Below are positions 47,094 through 58,800 of a DNA stretch of 62,022 nucleotides, piece after piece. The stretch's first letter is position 1, and each line of letters begins with the position of its first letter. The notes beneath the pieces were generated by a model. The model did not search any database. It was not told the DNA's origin and saw nothing but the letters and a program-made list of their open reading frames with translations. The stretch comes from Brachionus koreanus (taxonomy: Eukaryota > Rotifera > Eurotatoria > Ploima > Brachionidae). The translations under genes were made by a program, and so were the position numbers. Location of the stretch: the NCBI GenBank assembly GCA_016987375.1, contig PJRA01000508.1, forward strand, positions 2,870,258 to 2,932,279. Direction: 5' to 3'.

Positions 47094-48752
47094 ATGTCCA
47101 AAAATCATGAATTTGTCGACGAGGACGAAGATAAGAGCCAGTATGAGAGCGAACGTGATCAAGTGTTGGATTTGAGTGTCAAAAGCCGTGACAATTCGTC
47201 AAACAAACGCAAGAACAGGCCTATAAAGTCAGTGGAAATCGAAGACGAGTGCATAGAACAAGAAATTGATGACTATGAGAGCATAGCTCGAGAAGAGGAC
47301 CAAGTGCCCGAGTACACCGAAACAGAGAGTGCAAACAACCAGTCTTTTTTGAACGAGTCGACCGAGCTGGACGAAAATAGCCAGCCCAAGCCTAGAAAGC
47401 TAAAGACCAAGAACTACACGCCCGAGTTCCAGCCCATAGAGACAAAAACAAGTCTGCCTAGCACCAGCAAAAAACAAATGAGATTTCAGTGCAAGTTTTG
47501 CGCTTACAAGTCACACTCTGTAAGTCTGATGCAAAATCACATTTACCGACACATAGACACCACTCCATATGCGTGCTATTATTGCGGACACAAGTCGACA
47601 ACCAAGTCGACCATTATGGTTCACATCGAGCTGTGTCATCCAAACATGGAGGTTAAAATAAAAGAGAATCGAGTCAAAGAGGAAGACTTCTACCTGGATT
47701 TGAACTCGTCTGCCTCTTATTCGTCCAAGCCGGAGCTGGCCGCTCCAAAAACGCCCAAAGCGCTCAAGCGCAAGAGCAATGAGTCTAACGAAGATGAAAA
47801 AATCAACTCTAGTTTGTCCTTCAAGTCATTTAACTCCATTTCGCCATCGGTTTCGTCCGAGTCTTCGCTCTGCTCGTCTCCGGCACAGTCGCCCAATCCG
47901 CACAAGTCATCCGACCAGCTGCAAATAATCAAACCAAACGAGGACGAGCTGCTAATTAATACGGACGCTCTAGAAGAAAAAGACTCTGGCAATTACAATT
48001 CAGTATTCAACAGACCCAAGCAGTACTTTGGCTCTTTGTACGAACCAGACAAACAGTATTCGTGCAAGCTATGCACATACACAACTAATCATAAGCCTAG
48101 CATGGAGGATCATGTATATGTACACACAAACAAAAGACCATATCGATGTGGCTATTGCAATGAGGAAATCTACACCAGATATGCGGCAACTTATCACAAC
48201 AAATACAAACATCCTGGTGAGGCTAGAAATTTTATCAAAGACGAACAAGACGTGTCTATTTATTATGTGAATCGAGCTAAAAAAAGTTCCACTCAAGTGG
48301 AAGAAGAAACAGCCACTAAGAGCAAAACAGTTGAGAATGAGAATAGCAAAACATGTAAAAAAGTTAAACTTTCCGAGCCCAAGGTGACAAATAGCAACAA
48401 GCCAACAAATACATCTAGATCGAATGTTGAAAAAATTGACATGAATGCCAGGTCGGCACCACAAATGGCCGGATATGATTTTGGCCTAGCTCTCAAAATG
48501 TATCAAATTCAACTGCAAAGTTTAATGGCAGCAAATTATTTACAGTCTTTTCGATCATCTACTCATCAATCATCTAGCAACTTAATGGCATCTTATTTTG
48601 GACTCAATAGCGATCAATTGCAGCAATTGTCGATGTATTTGAATGCCAAAGGAAGAATGGAGAGTGACAAAATGACAAATAGTGAAGAAGATGCGGAAAG
48701 TTCGCTAAATGAGACTGAAAACAGTGATAAAAATGAGTCTTTGATGGGCTAA
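47094..48752 (+). CDS. C2H2 zinc-finger transcription factor, four fingers in two pairs
   Basis: 552 codons in one exon. Fingers lie at residues 133-153 (CX2CX12HX3H), 161-182 (HX4H), 324-344 (HX3H) and 352-373 (HX4H). Each pair has a short linker, and the pairs are 140 residues apart. Near the N-terminus VLDLSVK (24-30) resembles the CtBP-binding PxDLSxK motif, suggesting a repressor; that is inferred. The spacer is rich in Ser and charged residues, with SP phosphorylation-like sites and a KALKRK basic patch (222-227). The C-terminus has a GLALKMYQIQLQSLMAANYL helix. The coding part is clearly richer in GC than its surroundings and intact. A splice acceptor 16 bp upstream of the ATG supports this start. 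I do not recognise an orthologue. Confidence 0.9.
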   Translation: MSKNHEFVDEDEDKSQYESERDQVLDLSVKSRDNSSNKRKNRPIKSVEIEDECIEQEIDDYESIAREEDQVPEYTETESANNQSFLNESTELDENSQPKPRKLKTKNYTPEFQPIETKTSLPSTSKKQMRFQCKFCAYKSHSVSLMQNHIYRHIDTTPYACYYCGHKSTTKSTIMVHIELCHPNMEVKIKENRVKEEDFYLDLNSSASYSSKPELAAPKTPKALKRKSNESNEDEKINSSLSFKSFNSISPSVSSESSLCSSPAQSPNPHKSSDQLQIIKPNEDELLINTDALEEKDSGNYNSVFNRPKQYFGSLYEPDKQYSCKLCTYTTNHKPSMEDHVYVHTNKRPYRCGYCNEEIYTRYAATYHNKYKHPGEARNFIKDEQDVSIYYVNRAKKSSTQVEEETATKSKTVENENSKTCKKVKLSEPKVTNSNKPTNTSRSNVEKIDMNARSAPQMAGYDFGLALKMYQIQLQSLMAANYLQSFRSSTHQSSSNLMASYFGLNSDQLQQLSMYLNAKGRMESDKMTNSEEDAESSLNETENSDKNESLMG

Positions 48753-49859
48753 ATTTTTGTGTGTGTTTGTACAAATAGTGAGAATGACAATTTAGTTTAA
48801 TTCAGCATTCCGACAGTGTATTAATGTTTATAAATTTAAAAAAAAAAAATTTTTTTTCCGATATTCTTTTTTTAATCAAAGATGTATTTAAAGTAAGTCT
48901 TTTTTATTTTCTTTGTTTTTTAAAATAATCGGCATTAAGCAACTAATTTTTTTTCACAGAAATCTCTAAAAATTTGTAAAAGTTTCATTTTTTTTCTCTG
49001 TTTAAAAATAAAAACATTATAAAAAAAATTTAAATAAATATTTCTAAACCATAAAAAAATTTATTTTTTTAATCAAGCTTTTTTGTCAATTTAGTTTGTA
49101 AAAGTCTGGTCTTTTTTAAGATAAGATTTTTTAAATTAAATAAAAATTTGCAATGCAATTAGGTTTCTTTACCGAATTTTTCTGCTTAATGAAATTATTT
49201 TTATTCAAAACTTAATTCTAAAACATCACCAAAAAAAAAATTGACTTGCTTGATGGAAAATGGCTTTTAAATAGACCAAGTATGTAGTGATAGTCCACAG
49301 AAAATATTACAAAATCTTCTATAACAGGCATAATACTTATAGTTTTAATTTTTTGGGCACCTCTAAGCAAGAGAAATCTAGAAAATCAAAAATGACTTTT
49401 AGGAGAACAATTGAAATGTTTCGCTTATTGAATAAATATAAATGGCACAATTGATGAGACACACCGTGATTTACAATACTTTATATATGGGAATTACTTT
49501 ATATATTTTTTTTAATACATAAATTGTATTTTTTTTATAAAATTTTTAAATGAATAAGTAAAATAAATTAAAATAAAAAAGAGGGTTTTTAAGTCGAATC
49601 TAATGCAATGATATTTTGGGTTTTTTGACATTTTTCAGTTCAATTTTAAAAAAATTATTTAAAATCATGATGTTTGAAAAATAATTTTTTTATTATCTAA
49701 AAGCGTGAGTGCAACTATTCTATATTTTATATCAAAGAGAATGCATGGCTTTTTTTCAATAATTATAAATTTTGCATATAAGAATTTTGAAATTAAAAGA
49801 TCAAAATAATTGTCAGCTAAACGATTTCATAAAATTATGACAAGCTTTTTCAAAATTAT
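48753..49859. other. 3' flank of zinc-finger gene
   Basis: AT-rich with homopolymers. AATAAA at 49008-49013 is a plausible polyadenylation signal about 255 bp after the stop. No other gene seen. Confidence 0.5.
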
Positions 49860-50090
49860 TACTAATAGCTAAAATTTGGGTCAGAATGAGACCCACTAAA
49901 AGACCAGTCAGATCAACTCTCGCCAAAAAGATGACTTGTTTTGGCAGGCATGGTGGTGGCCAGCGAAGATTCCGCCCGATTATTAGGCAAAGAATCTGCA
50001 AATGTTTGTATTGATAAATTACCAGGGACAAAATATTGAAAATAATTCCAAAAAAATCATAAATATGGGTTGGAGCCCGAAACAAAAACC
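49860..50090 (-). pseudogene. Possible class A GPCR fragment (TM1-TM2)
   Basis: Minus strand reads HIYDFFGIIFNILSLVIYQY (a TM1 with the GxxxN pattern of position 1.50), a charged loop, then QVIFLARVDLTGLLVGLILT (a TM2 with the LAxxD pattern of 2.50) and a Cys-containing stretch (NNFEKACHNF) as before TM3. The loop between N and D is about 11 residues longer than usual. No flanking TM3-TM7 is visible, so this is either a single exon or, more likely, a relic. Assignment rests on two short patterns. Confidence 0.4.
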
Positions 50091-53000
50091 AATTACTAAA
50101 CTTAAAAACTATAAAAACTATACTTTTATATTAACTTGCAAAAAATACATATATATTCTCTTATATATAAGGAACAAACAATTAATTAAGCAACTTGCTT
50201 GCACTTTTCTTAAATATTTTTAAATTTTTTATTTTTTTAGATTTTTTGTGCATTTTTTCAGAAAATTAAAAAATCTCTTTCAAATTATTTGATAAGCATT
50301 TTGAAAATTAAAAATATCCTAAATTGTTTCACAAAAAATCTAAAAATATGAAAATAAAAAAATCTGAAATTTTTTTTTTATTTTGCTATAATTATATAAA
50401 TTAATTAAATTTTTTTATATTAGTTTTTTTTTTTATTAATTTATTATTTTTTTTTATTGAAATAATTAACATTAAATGAAAAAGTTCTTTGTTTTTATAA
50501 TAAGTTATTTTTTTTCTAAATTTCTTGCAAAATTTACTGAATTATGCCCTTTTAGGGTTAGCACCAGGTTTTTGATAAATATATTTAAGTCATTCATTTG
50601 TTAAGCTTTAATATTACCTGTACTATTAAAATACTATTAGTATCTCGAACAAAAAAAATGGTATTTTCTTATATAAATTTTTTAATTTATTTTGAAGATC
50701 TTTATAAATAAGATCTAGATACAAATAAGGTAAACCATATATTAAGTAATTTGTACGGATATTTGAGAATAAGTACAAGAAAAAATTAATTTATTTAGTA
50801 ATTTTTTTTGTACATAATTGAAATATTCTAAGTATTTTAACAGTATGGGTTAAGAACGGTAAGGTAAAAATTTTTGTGAATAAATTATTTAGACATTCAC
50901 CCTTTCGCACTATAACGATACAACTTAATCTCAATTATTTTTACTCCCGTCATTAAAAAATAATTAAACTTTTTGTTTTAAGTAATTTACAAGTTTAATT
51001 TTGAAAATTTTTTTTAGTTTTATTTATTGTATAAATAATTTGCGCAATAAAAAAAATCAAATATACAATAAAATTTATGTTCATATTTTGTATAAATAAA
51101 AAAAAACAAAATAAAATTTACTTAAGTAGGAAATATTGAATTTTTTTTTTATTTTAAATTGAAATAAAAATTTTCAATAGATTAAAATAAATTTCAAAAA
51201 AGTTTCTTGTTTAATCATTTAGGGATTTAAAACCATTTTATGTAAAATAAATAGAAAACTAAAATTTCAGATAATTGAGTTTTACTTTTTTTTTATTGTT
51301 TTAAGATAGTATTTTTCAATTTTTTTTTCAAAAAGCCAAATAAAAATTTAAAACAACTAATTTTATTCTTATTTTAGCTATTCATGAATAAAAACAGAGA
51401 TAAATAATTTAATAATTAATTTAAATTTTGTTTAATCATTTCAGTGAATTAATGAGATAAATTAAAAAAAAAACTTATTATATTTTTATTGTCAATAATA
51501 TGGCCTTTTTTTTAAGAGTCTAAATTTTAGGATTACTAATAGAAAATTAAATTTTAATAATATCATTGCTAGAGTGCTTAATTGAAAGCTAATATAAAAA
51601 ATAAATTCTTGTTTTAAAAATAAATAAAAAATATTGCTAAATAAATAAAAGATAACATTATTTTTATTATCTTAATTTAATGAATAATTTCTTAAAATAA
51701 ACTTTATGGAATTTTTGAATTTTTAAGGTAAATCAAAATTTATTGTGCAGAATAATTTTCTATGATTCGCATAATAAGCGAATGGAAGATAAGTCTTAGT
51801 TATCTTGGTAGGAGTGAGCCATTGAGCTTAACAGATGAAAATTTTTAGGAAAATATCTGTGTTACCATGAGTTGGATCAAAAAAACAAGCGATACTTTAA
51901 TAAAAAAATTTTTTTTTTATAATGATAAATTTTTGTTATTTTTTAAGCTAATTTAAGATTTCCAAAAAAATATCCAAGGAAATACTTGAGTTGCTTTAAT
52001 ATTTGTTAATCACTAGCAAAATATGATATTTAACCATAAATTTTTGCAAAAATATGTTTAATTTCTCTTGACTTTGATTAAATTATATCTTTAAAGTAAA
52101 AACACAAAAATCTCAAACTTGTGTTAAAAAAAAATATCATACGATTGTATCAAAAAATTTTTTTGCTAAATCTGATTTTTAGTTACGCTTATTTATTTTT
52201 CTAGATTCAATTTACCCTGGAAAGCCTAACTAATTTTTAATAAAAATTTCTAATTTAATTATGTAGATAAATTGAATATTTTTTCTGAAAATTAACTAAA
52301 TTTTTTAAGAATTATTTAGGCTATCTCAATTGTGATTCAAAATAATAAAGACTGGTCAAATCAATAAATTTTTCAATTTAAAATAAACTGATCTATTAAA
52401 ATCAAAATTTTTACTGTAGTTTCCCATTTTTTACAAAATTTTAAAATTAAAAAAATTCGCATTGTGCGTAAATTTGCGTAAAAAATGTTTTCTTTAAACA
52501 CCTGACAAATTTCTTATCTAAATATTCATTATCTAAATATTATTGTTTCGAGCCCAAGCTTTTTTTATAAGAAATTACTACTAACCAAATTCTTTTATAT
52601 TGGACTGCTCAAAGCTTTACATTTGCAGTCTTTTCTTTTTATTGATAAATTAAATTTTTTTTTTAAATTACTAATTTTTAAAAAATAATGCAAAAAAATG
52701 CCAAATACTTTGTTCCACATGTTATAACTAAATTTTACTTTCTTTTTTTTTAAATCAAAAAAATAACAATTAAAATTTAAAAATGTTTTATTTTGGGTTT
52801 TTTTTTCATAATAAAAATTTTTTTTAAGAAAAAAAGGTGCAACAAAGTATTAGGCACTTTTTACAGTATTTTTTAAAAAATATAAAAATGCAACTAATTT
52901 TTAACATCCAAGATAAATTGTAGTTAAATGACATTTTGAATTGATAATTACCTTCAAAATGCCGCTTTTAAGCAGAAAAGTCAGGAAATACAAATAAACA

Positions 53001-53752
53001 GAATTATCTTATGTAGCTCATTTTTATCCTAATTAAATTATCTATTTGATAATATCATTTTCTAATAAGCATAATGACCAAATTAGATCAAAAATTTTTT
53101 GAATTTAGAAAATTGTCTTAATATTTATTAAGCATCCTTTTTTATGTATGGTATTGTTTCTAAAGCAACGTACATAAAATTTTAACAGATATTCGTTTTT
53201 ATTAATAATTAATCAGTTAAAAAAAACAACAAAATTAATAGATACATTAGGAAAAAATTCCAAACTTTTATTGATAAAAAAAAAATTATGCTTTTGAAAA
53301 TAAATTCATTTAAAAAAATAAAAAATTTATTAAAAATTATCATAAAATTTTTCCACTAGTTTCATTGGTATCTCTAAAATTTAGTTGTGGATTTTTAAGA
53401 TATTTACATTAAGCTTAAATTTACGTCACATTAAGACAATAGAAAAAAATCAATATCCAGACAAAATAAAAAAATTGAGCTGTAATTTTTCTTCATATAA
53501 TTTAAATATTATTCAATAATTTACTTAAAGAAAGCAAAATTTGGAAAAAAACTCGATTGTATCCAATTGATGCAAGATTATAAAATTTTAATAACCGAGT
53601 AAATATATATATTTTTTCAAAGTATTTACTTCCTGTCAATAACTTAATGTAAAAATGTCAATCTTGAATTTTAATAAAAAAAATATACATATAAAAACTA
53701 AAAAATCAATTTTCTTAAAAACAAAAAAATCAAATTTGAAAAAAAAATTGAA
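50091..53752. other. 3.7 kb AT-rich non-coding, no gene seen
   Basis: Long A and T homopolymers, no reading frame of interest and no recognisable repeat. It includes the promoter side of the WSC/PKD gene, but no TATA box or other element could be assigned. Confidence 0.6.
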
Positions 53753-54124
53753 ATGCAACTTCTAGTCATAGGGCTTATTAGCTCACTTTTAATAACCATA
53801 AGCAAAAGTCAGCTTATTGATGAGAGCGGATTTTTGGGATGCTATGTAAACGACAAGGAAATAAATGAATTTCATGTATTTGCTTCTCACTTGGACCCAG
53901 ACTTAATGACACCACAGCTATGCGTAGAAGCTTGTTCAGTGATGGGACAAAGTCTTGCTGCCATTGAGGATGGTAATTTTTGCTTCTGCAAATCAGAACC
54001 GGGCACTAATCTGGTCAACACTTCTGACTCAAATTGTATGACTTTGTCATGTCCTGGTGATGTAGATTTGGCGTGTGGTTCTAACAACCACTTGATGGTT
54101 TACACCTCATCTTCGTCAGTACAA
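53753..54124 (+). CDS. Exon 1: signal peptide and WSC domain
   Basis: 124 codons. After the signal peptide come GFLGCYVNDKEINEF, the TPQLCVEAC pair, FCFCKSE, a CMTLSCPGD block and LACGSNNHLMVYTSS: all the WSC cysteines in order. The donor is CAA|GTAAGA. Confidence 0.9.
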
Positions 54125-55827
54125 GTAAGAAAAATAAATCTTTTCAAAATAAAATATAATTTTTCACTTTAAAAGATAAATTCTGTCAACATGGTTAATA
54201 GTCAAAGTATGGTGGAAATATTTTCTCCAATTAGTTTCCAGGTCGATTTTATCGGCTACCCGAAAAATCTTTTCGTGGTCGATGGCAACAACATGGCTGG
54301 AAACTATGACATGAATAATCATGTATCAAACGGAAATAATTATACTTATTATCTAACAGACATATTGACCGATTCGATTCAGATAATAGCGTCTGAATCT
54401 ATCATTAACTCACAAAAAGTAAACCAAAATTCGTATTATTTTGTAAGTTTATTTTTTTTTACAGGCAGGTGCAGCTATTTTGAAGACTCCAGTTGTAAAT
54501 GATGCTCTAAGTGAGCCTACTCTGACATGTCCATCGGTAGTGTTGGACACTGATATAGTAACTTGTGATCTTGTTTACAAATCTGGTGGAAAGATTGAGG
54601 GTGTTGTTAATTTCGGAGATGGTAGTACTGATACAATTGAAAAATCAGGTTAAAAAGCTCTAGAAATTTATCTCTTAATGGCTTAAAATATCGTTTATAT
54701 AATTTAGATTTTAACCTAGTGAGATATGGAGTTACAGTGCCCAAAGCTTTAAAGCAAAAGTCCGCTTTTTCAATGACAACTGAAACTGAATATTTGATTG
54801 CAAATTCAGAGGTTCTTTCTGAAGGTTATCTTAGAGCTGTTGAAATATTCTCAATTCAAACAAATCCAACTGAAAGTTTAACACTTAAGGTGCATATTTT
54901 TATTTTTAACTTAAAAGTGATTTTTTATTTTTTTAGTCACTAAGTTCTACATTATTTTTATCAATTATTTCAATTTTTTTTACAAAAAAAAAATTGAATA
55001 AAATTAAAGAATTTAATATCTAGATTTATTATTGTTAGAAAAAAAAATGGACATTTGCAAAATTTCTGTTTGCTTTTGTTTAGATCAAGCTATTAAAAAA
55101 ATTTGGAATCGATTTGATTTGGTTAACTTTTAAATTTAATTTTCAAAAGTACCATAAATTTCCTTTTTTTGTCTAAAAAATCAATAAATTATTTTCATCT
55201 GACGATAAAGTTAAATTTTTACCAAATTTTCAAAGTTTTTTTTTAGCACAATTATTATAAATATTTGCTTTTTGTCAAATTATCAAAATTAAAGCTTCAA
55301 AATCATTAAGTCAGTCAAAGTCAAATTTGGATTTCCACTTAATTTTTGTGATAAAAATATTTTTTCAATTTAAGTAAAAGTTAACATTAAAAAATAAAAA
55401 AAGATAACTTATATTTTTAAAAAAATTAATTAATTTTCTAGAATAAAATAAATTTTAGATTTAGAAAAAAGTGTTCTTTTTAATTTTAAAAATACCTAAT
55501 TAAAAAAATTAAAAATTAAATTAAATTAAAAATTAAAAAAAAGGAAAAGAAAAATGATAAAATAATAGAAAACTAGAAAGCCCGGCTGATTTCTCATTAA
55601 AATTTCAAATAAAGTTAAGAAAAATTAAACATTTTCTTTGAAAATTTATTTATTTTCTAAAAAATTACAATCAAAAGTTTTAGATAATAAAAACCGTTTT
55701 TTAAAATTTTATTTATATGCGGTAAAAATTAATTTTCAATTTTTCTAAAAGGGGTCTAAAAAACCCCTCGGGCGTTCTAGTGTTAATATTAACAAGTTTA
55801 ATAAATTGATTGTATAATACTCCTCTT

Positions 55828-55862
<35 letters not shown>

Positions 55863-58800
55863 AACTGCAGTTTAGGGTGAACATAAAACAGCGCTTAGCC
55901 CTTGAGCGAGCTGTCTTGACCATTGCAGTCGTTGTTTTTATTTACTGACTTTGATTAAATTATCTGATAATCCGTTCCGGATTGACACCACTCTATTAGT
56001 AAGAAAGTTATATCGGAAAGAGCCTCTTTTGTTTATTGGACTAGCCCTTTATTATGAGATCTTCTCAGATTCAATGACAGACTTTTCGCATAATTTATTC
56101 CATTAATTAAGTTAATTTCATCGAATCCGTTTAATATTTCAAACATTTGTATCAAGTCCCCTCTTAGTCTGCGGTCCTCTAATCTCTGCAAATATAGGTC
56201 TTCCAATCTTTCATCATACGTTTTTTTCTTAATTGGTTTGATTAATTTTGTTGCTCTTTTTTGAAGTTTTTCGAGAGCTTTAATATCAGTTTTTGCTAAG
56301 GTAAGGTCTTAGTAATGCAGTGTACAGTATCGTCTCTTTGTCGATATGAACTAGTAAAAATCATTGATAGTGGTAAAGAGAAAGCCTGGGAACAGTTTTT
56401 CAGAATAATCCTACAAATTTTATCTGGAATTGAGGTTTACCAAGTTAGTTTGATATTTGTGTCAGCTGCAACCAGATCCGCTTATGTAGTAAAATAAATG
56501 AGACGCTTTGTGGTGAAAATTTTTTTTTTTTACCCTGTTCTATCCTAGTGGATAGTGGGGAGGAGCTCATTTCCTTTTCAAGTATCTTTTTGAGTAACAG
56601 CTCTGATCTGACACAGAGGCTACTGCATCGAGTTGATCATCTTAACTGAAAATTTGAGCCTATATAGCCGAATGGTTTGTGTGTTAGTCATGCAAGCAGA
56701 GGATCGAGGGTTCAAAACCCACTGAGGGTGGAAATATATTCAAAATGTCTCCGCAATACGAGGCGCATGTTTAAACCCTTTTCATCAAAAAATGGGGAAC
56801 CGGTTTCGACTGGGTAAATTTTTCAGTGTAATGGTGAAAAATACTTAAAAATCAATATTTTCAGGTGTAATAACAAATTTTGAAACTGTAAAAAGTTCGT
56901 CATCATTGTCTATCACATCAAAAACTTTTCTAAAGCCGATAAATAATGATAGAATTTTAAGTTTTTTTTTGGTTTGATTTATTTCACTCAAATATTCATG
57001 AAAAGTAGTCTGGCATGAATGATCAGGCCTAAACCATGCTAACCATTATAAAAAATATTGTTTGATTCAAAATAGTTTGAAATCTGACATGCTGATAGAC
57101 TTTCAAGTATATTTATGTCTACTATATGTCCTTTATTTTTGAATAAAGGATTAACAATTGATTAACTATATTTCTTTAGAAAAAAATTCAATTTTGGAGT
57201 GGTTCATGGCCTTTAACGAAGAAACATAATCAGAAAAGTAAACATCTTAAAAGGGAACTTAAAAATTAAGTTTATAATTGAATAAATAGTCACATGTTTG
57301 ACAAGTTTAAACTTTCGACAATTCAGCAAAGAAAGAAGAAATAGTAAGATAACAATTATACAGTCGAGTCGGGTATTCGAGATATCTTGATTGAAAACCT
57401 TGTTTATATTTTTTCACCAGTCTGATAACTCGTTGAACTGAATGACTCAGTCTTGTCTCATTCAACTCATAAAGTTAATTTAAGTTTATTGAAGGTTTAA
57501 CCTTGAGTTATTTAATTTTATCAATCTTTGAGTTCAAATATAAAAGCTAAGTACTTCCGTATGCTAAGTGACCTAAAAAAAAAAAGTAAACGATTAAGGT
57601 TTACAACATGTATTTTAAAAATTTATCAAAATTTTTTTTTTTTCTAATGAAAACTTTTTTACTAAAATTGATTTTAAAATTTTTTTAAAGATTTTCCAAA
57701 TAAGTACATGCAATAATGGGGGTACTTATTCAAGTAATGCTGCTTTTGAGACCTGTGTAGATCTTTCATTAACTTCGGAATTCAATTGTGCAAATTTTTT
57801 TCAAAAATCAGCTTTTTCATGTTCATCAATTGACCGAGCAAATCGCTTTGGCACTTCTTATGCATATACTCAGATCAATTCATTTACATTGACTTTAAAG
57901 CCTGGCTATAATGTATTCACAGAGTTTCAGGACATGCTGATGAAACCAGGCTATGTATTGATAGTCCAATCATCAACAACTGGTTCGTTGATTGACCTGG
58001 ATGAAACAGCAACTGGTATGCCGGACTATCAGTTGTCAACATTTGGGTCTCTTAACGGAAAGCTCAGAATCAACTCAATAATATCGCCATTGAACAAAAT
58101 TTTGGGTTTTTCTCACTTTTACACAGTGCAGAATAATTATTCAGTATCCGTCACTTTAACAAATAGACTAAATACTTCTGAATCAATTTTTATATCTAAA
58201 AATGTGATGGTCTACGAATCTGTTCGTGATTTGTTGGTCACCAGTCTTAGTGGAGGTCTTATTTGCTACAAGGACAAAGACTGTACTTTAATTCCGACTG
58301 TATCAACTGGTAAAGATTTAACATACAATTGGACCATAGACACAAATGTAATAAGCACTACGGACATTCAATTAGTTCACAGATTCACTACTGTTGGACA
58401 GACAATAATTAATTTACTAGCTTACAATTTCTTATCTAATCAAAGTATTAGTATACCAATAACAGTTACAGACCGTCTAGAAGGACTTTATTTCAAAGCA
58501 GGAAATGCAGTTCAAAGTGCATCAGCATTGGGAAAGCAAGCTGATTTCCTTTTTATGCTTCAAGCTGGAGCCAACTATGTCTGTTCAGTTAATTATGGTG
58601 ATAAAACAGACATATTTAGTGATGATGTTTACAATTTGAACAACACATTTATCTCACATGTGTACAACCAAGAGAAAATATACCAAGTCTCAATTACATG
58701 TGCCAATCAAGTAAATAATGTTAGCTTAAATTTTAATCATCATGTTCAAAAAGAACTGATTGGACTTAAATTGGTTAACAATGTTACTACTGTTAATAGA

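Larger units (their letters stand above)
54890..57690 (+). other. Intron 4 of the WSC/PKD gene, repeat-laden
   Basis: 2.8-kb GT-AG intron, by far the longest of the gene. It has grown by insertion of an antisense LINE 3' end and a tRNA-derived SINE (separate entries). The rest is AT-rich, and no missed exon was recognised; phase 0 on both sides is consistent. Confidence 0.75.

Noticed and set aside
54443..54464. A definite 22-bp intron
   Set aside because: A second in-frame donor at 54419 gives a 46-bp intron that fits the other short introns; kept only as an alternative.
56660..56730. A functional tRNA gene
   Set aside because: A- and B-box matches are present, but the acceptor and anticodon stems do not close, and long non-tRNA flanks belong to the same insert.
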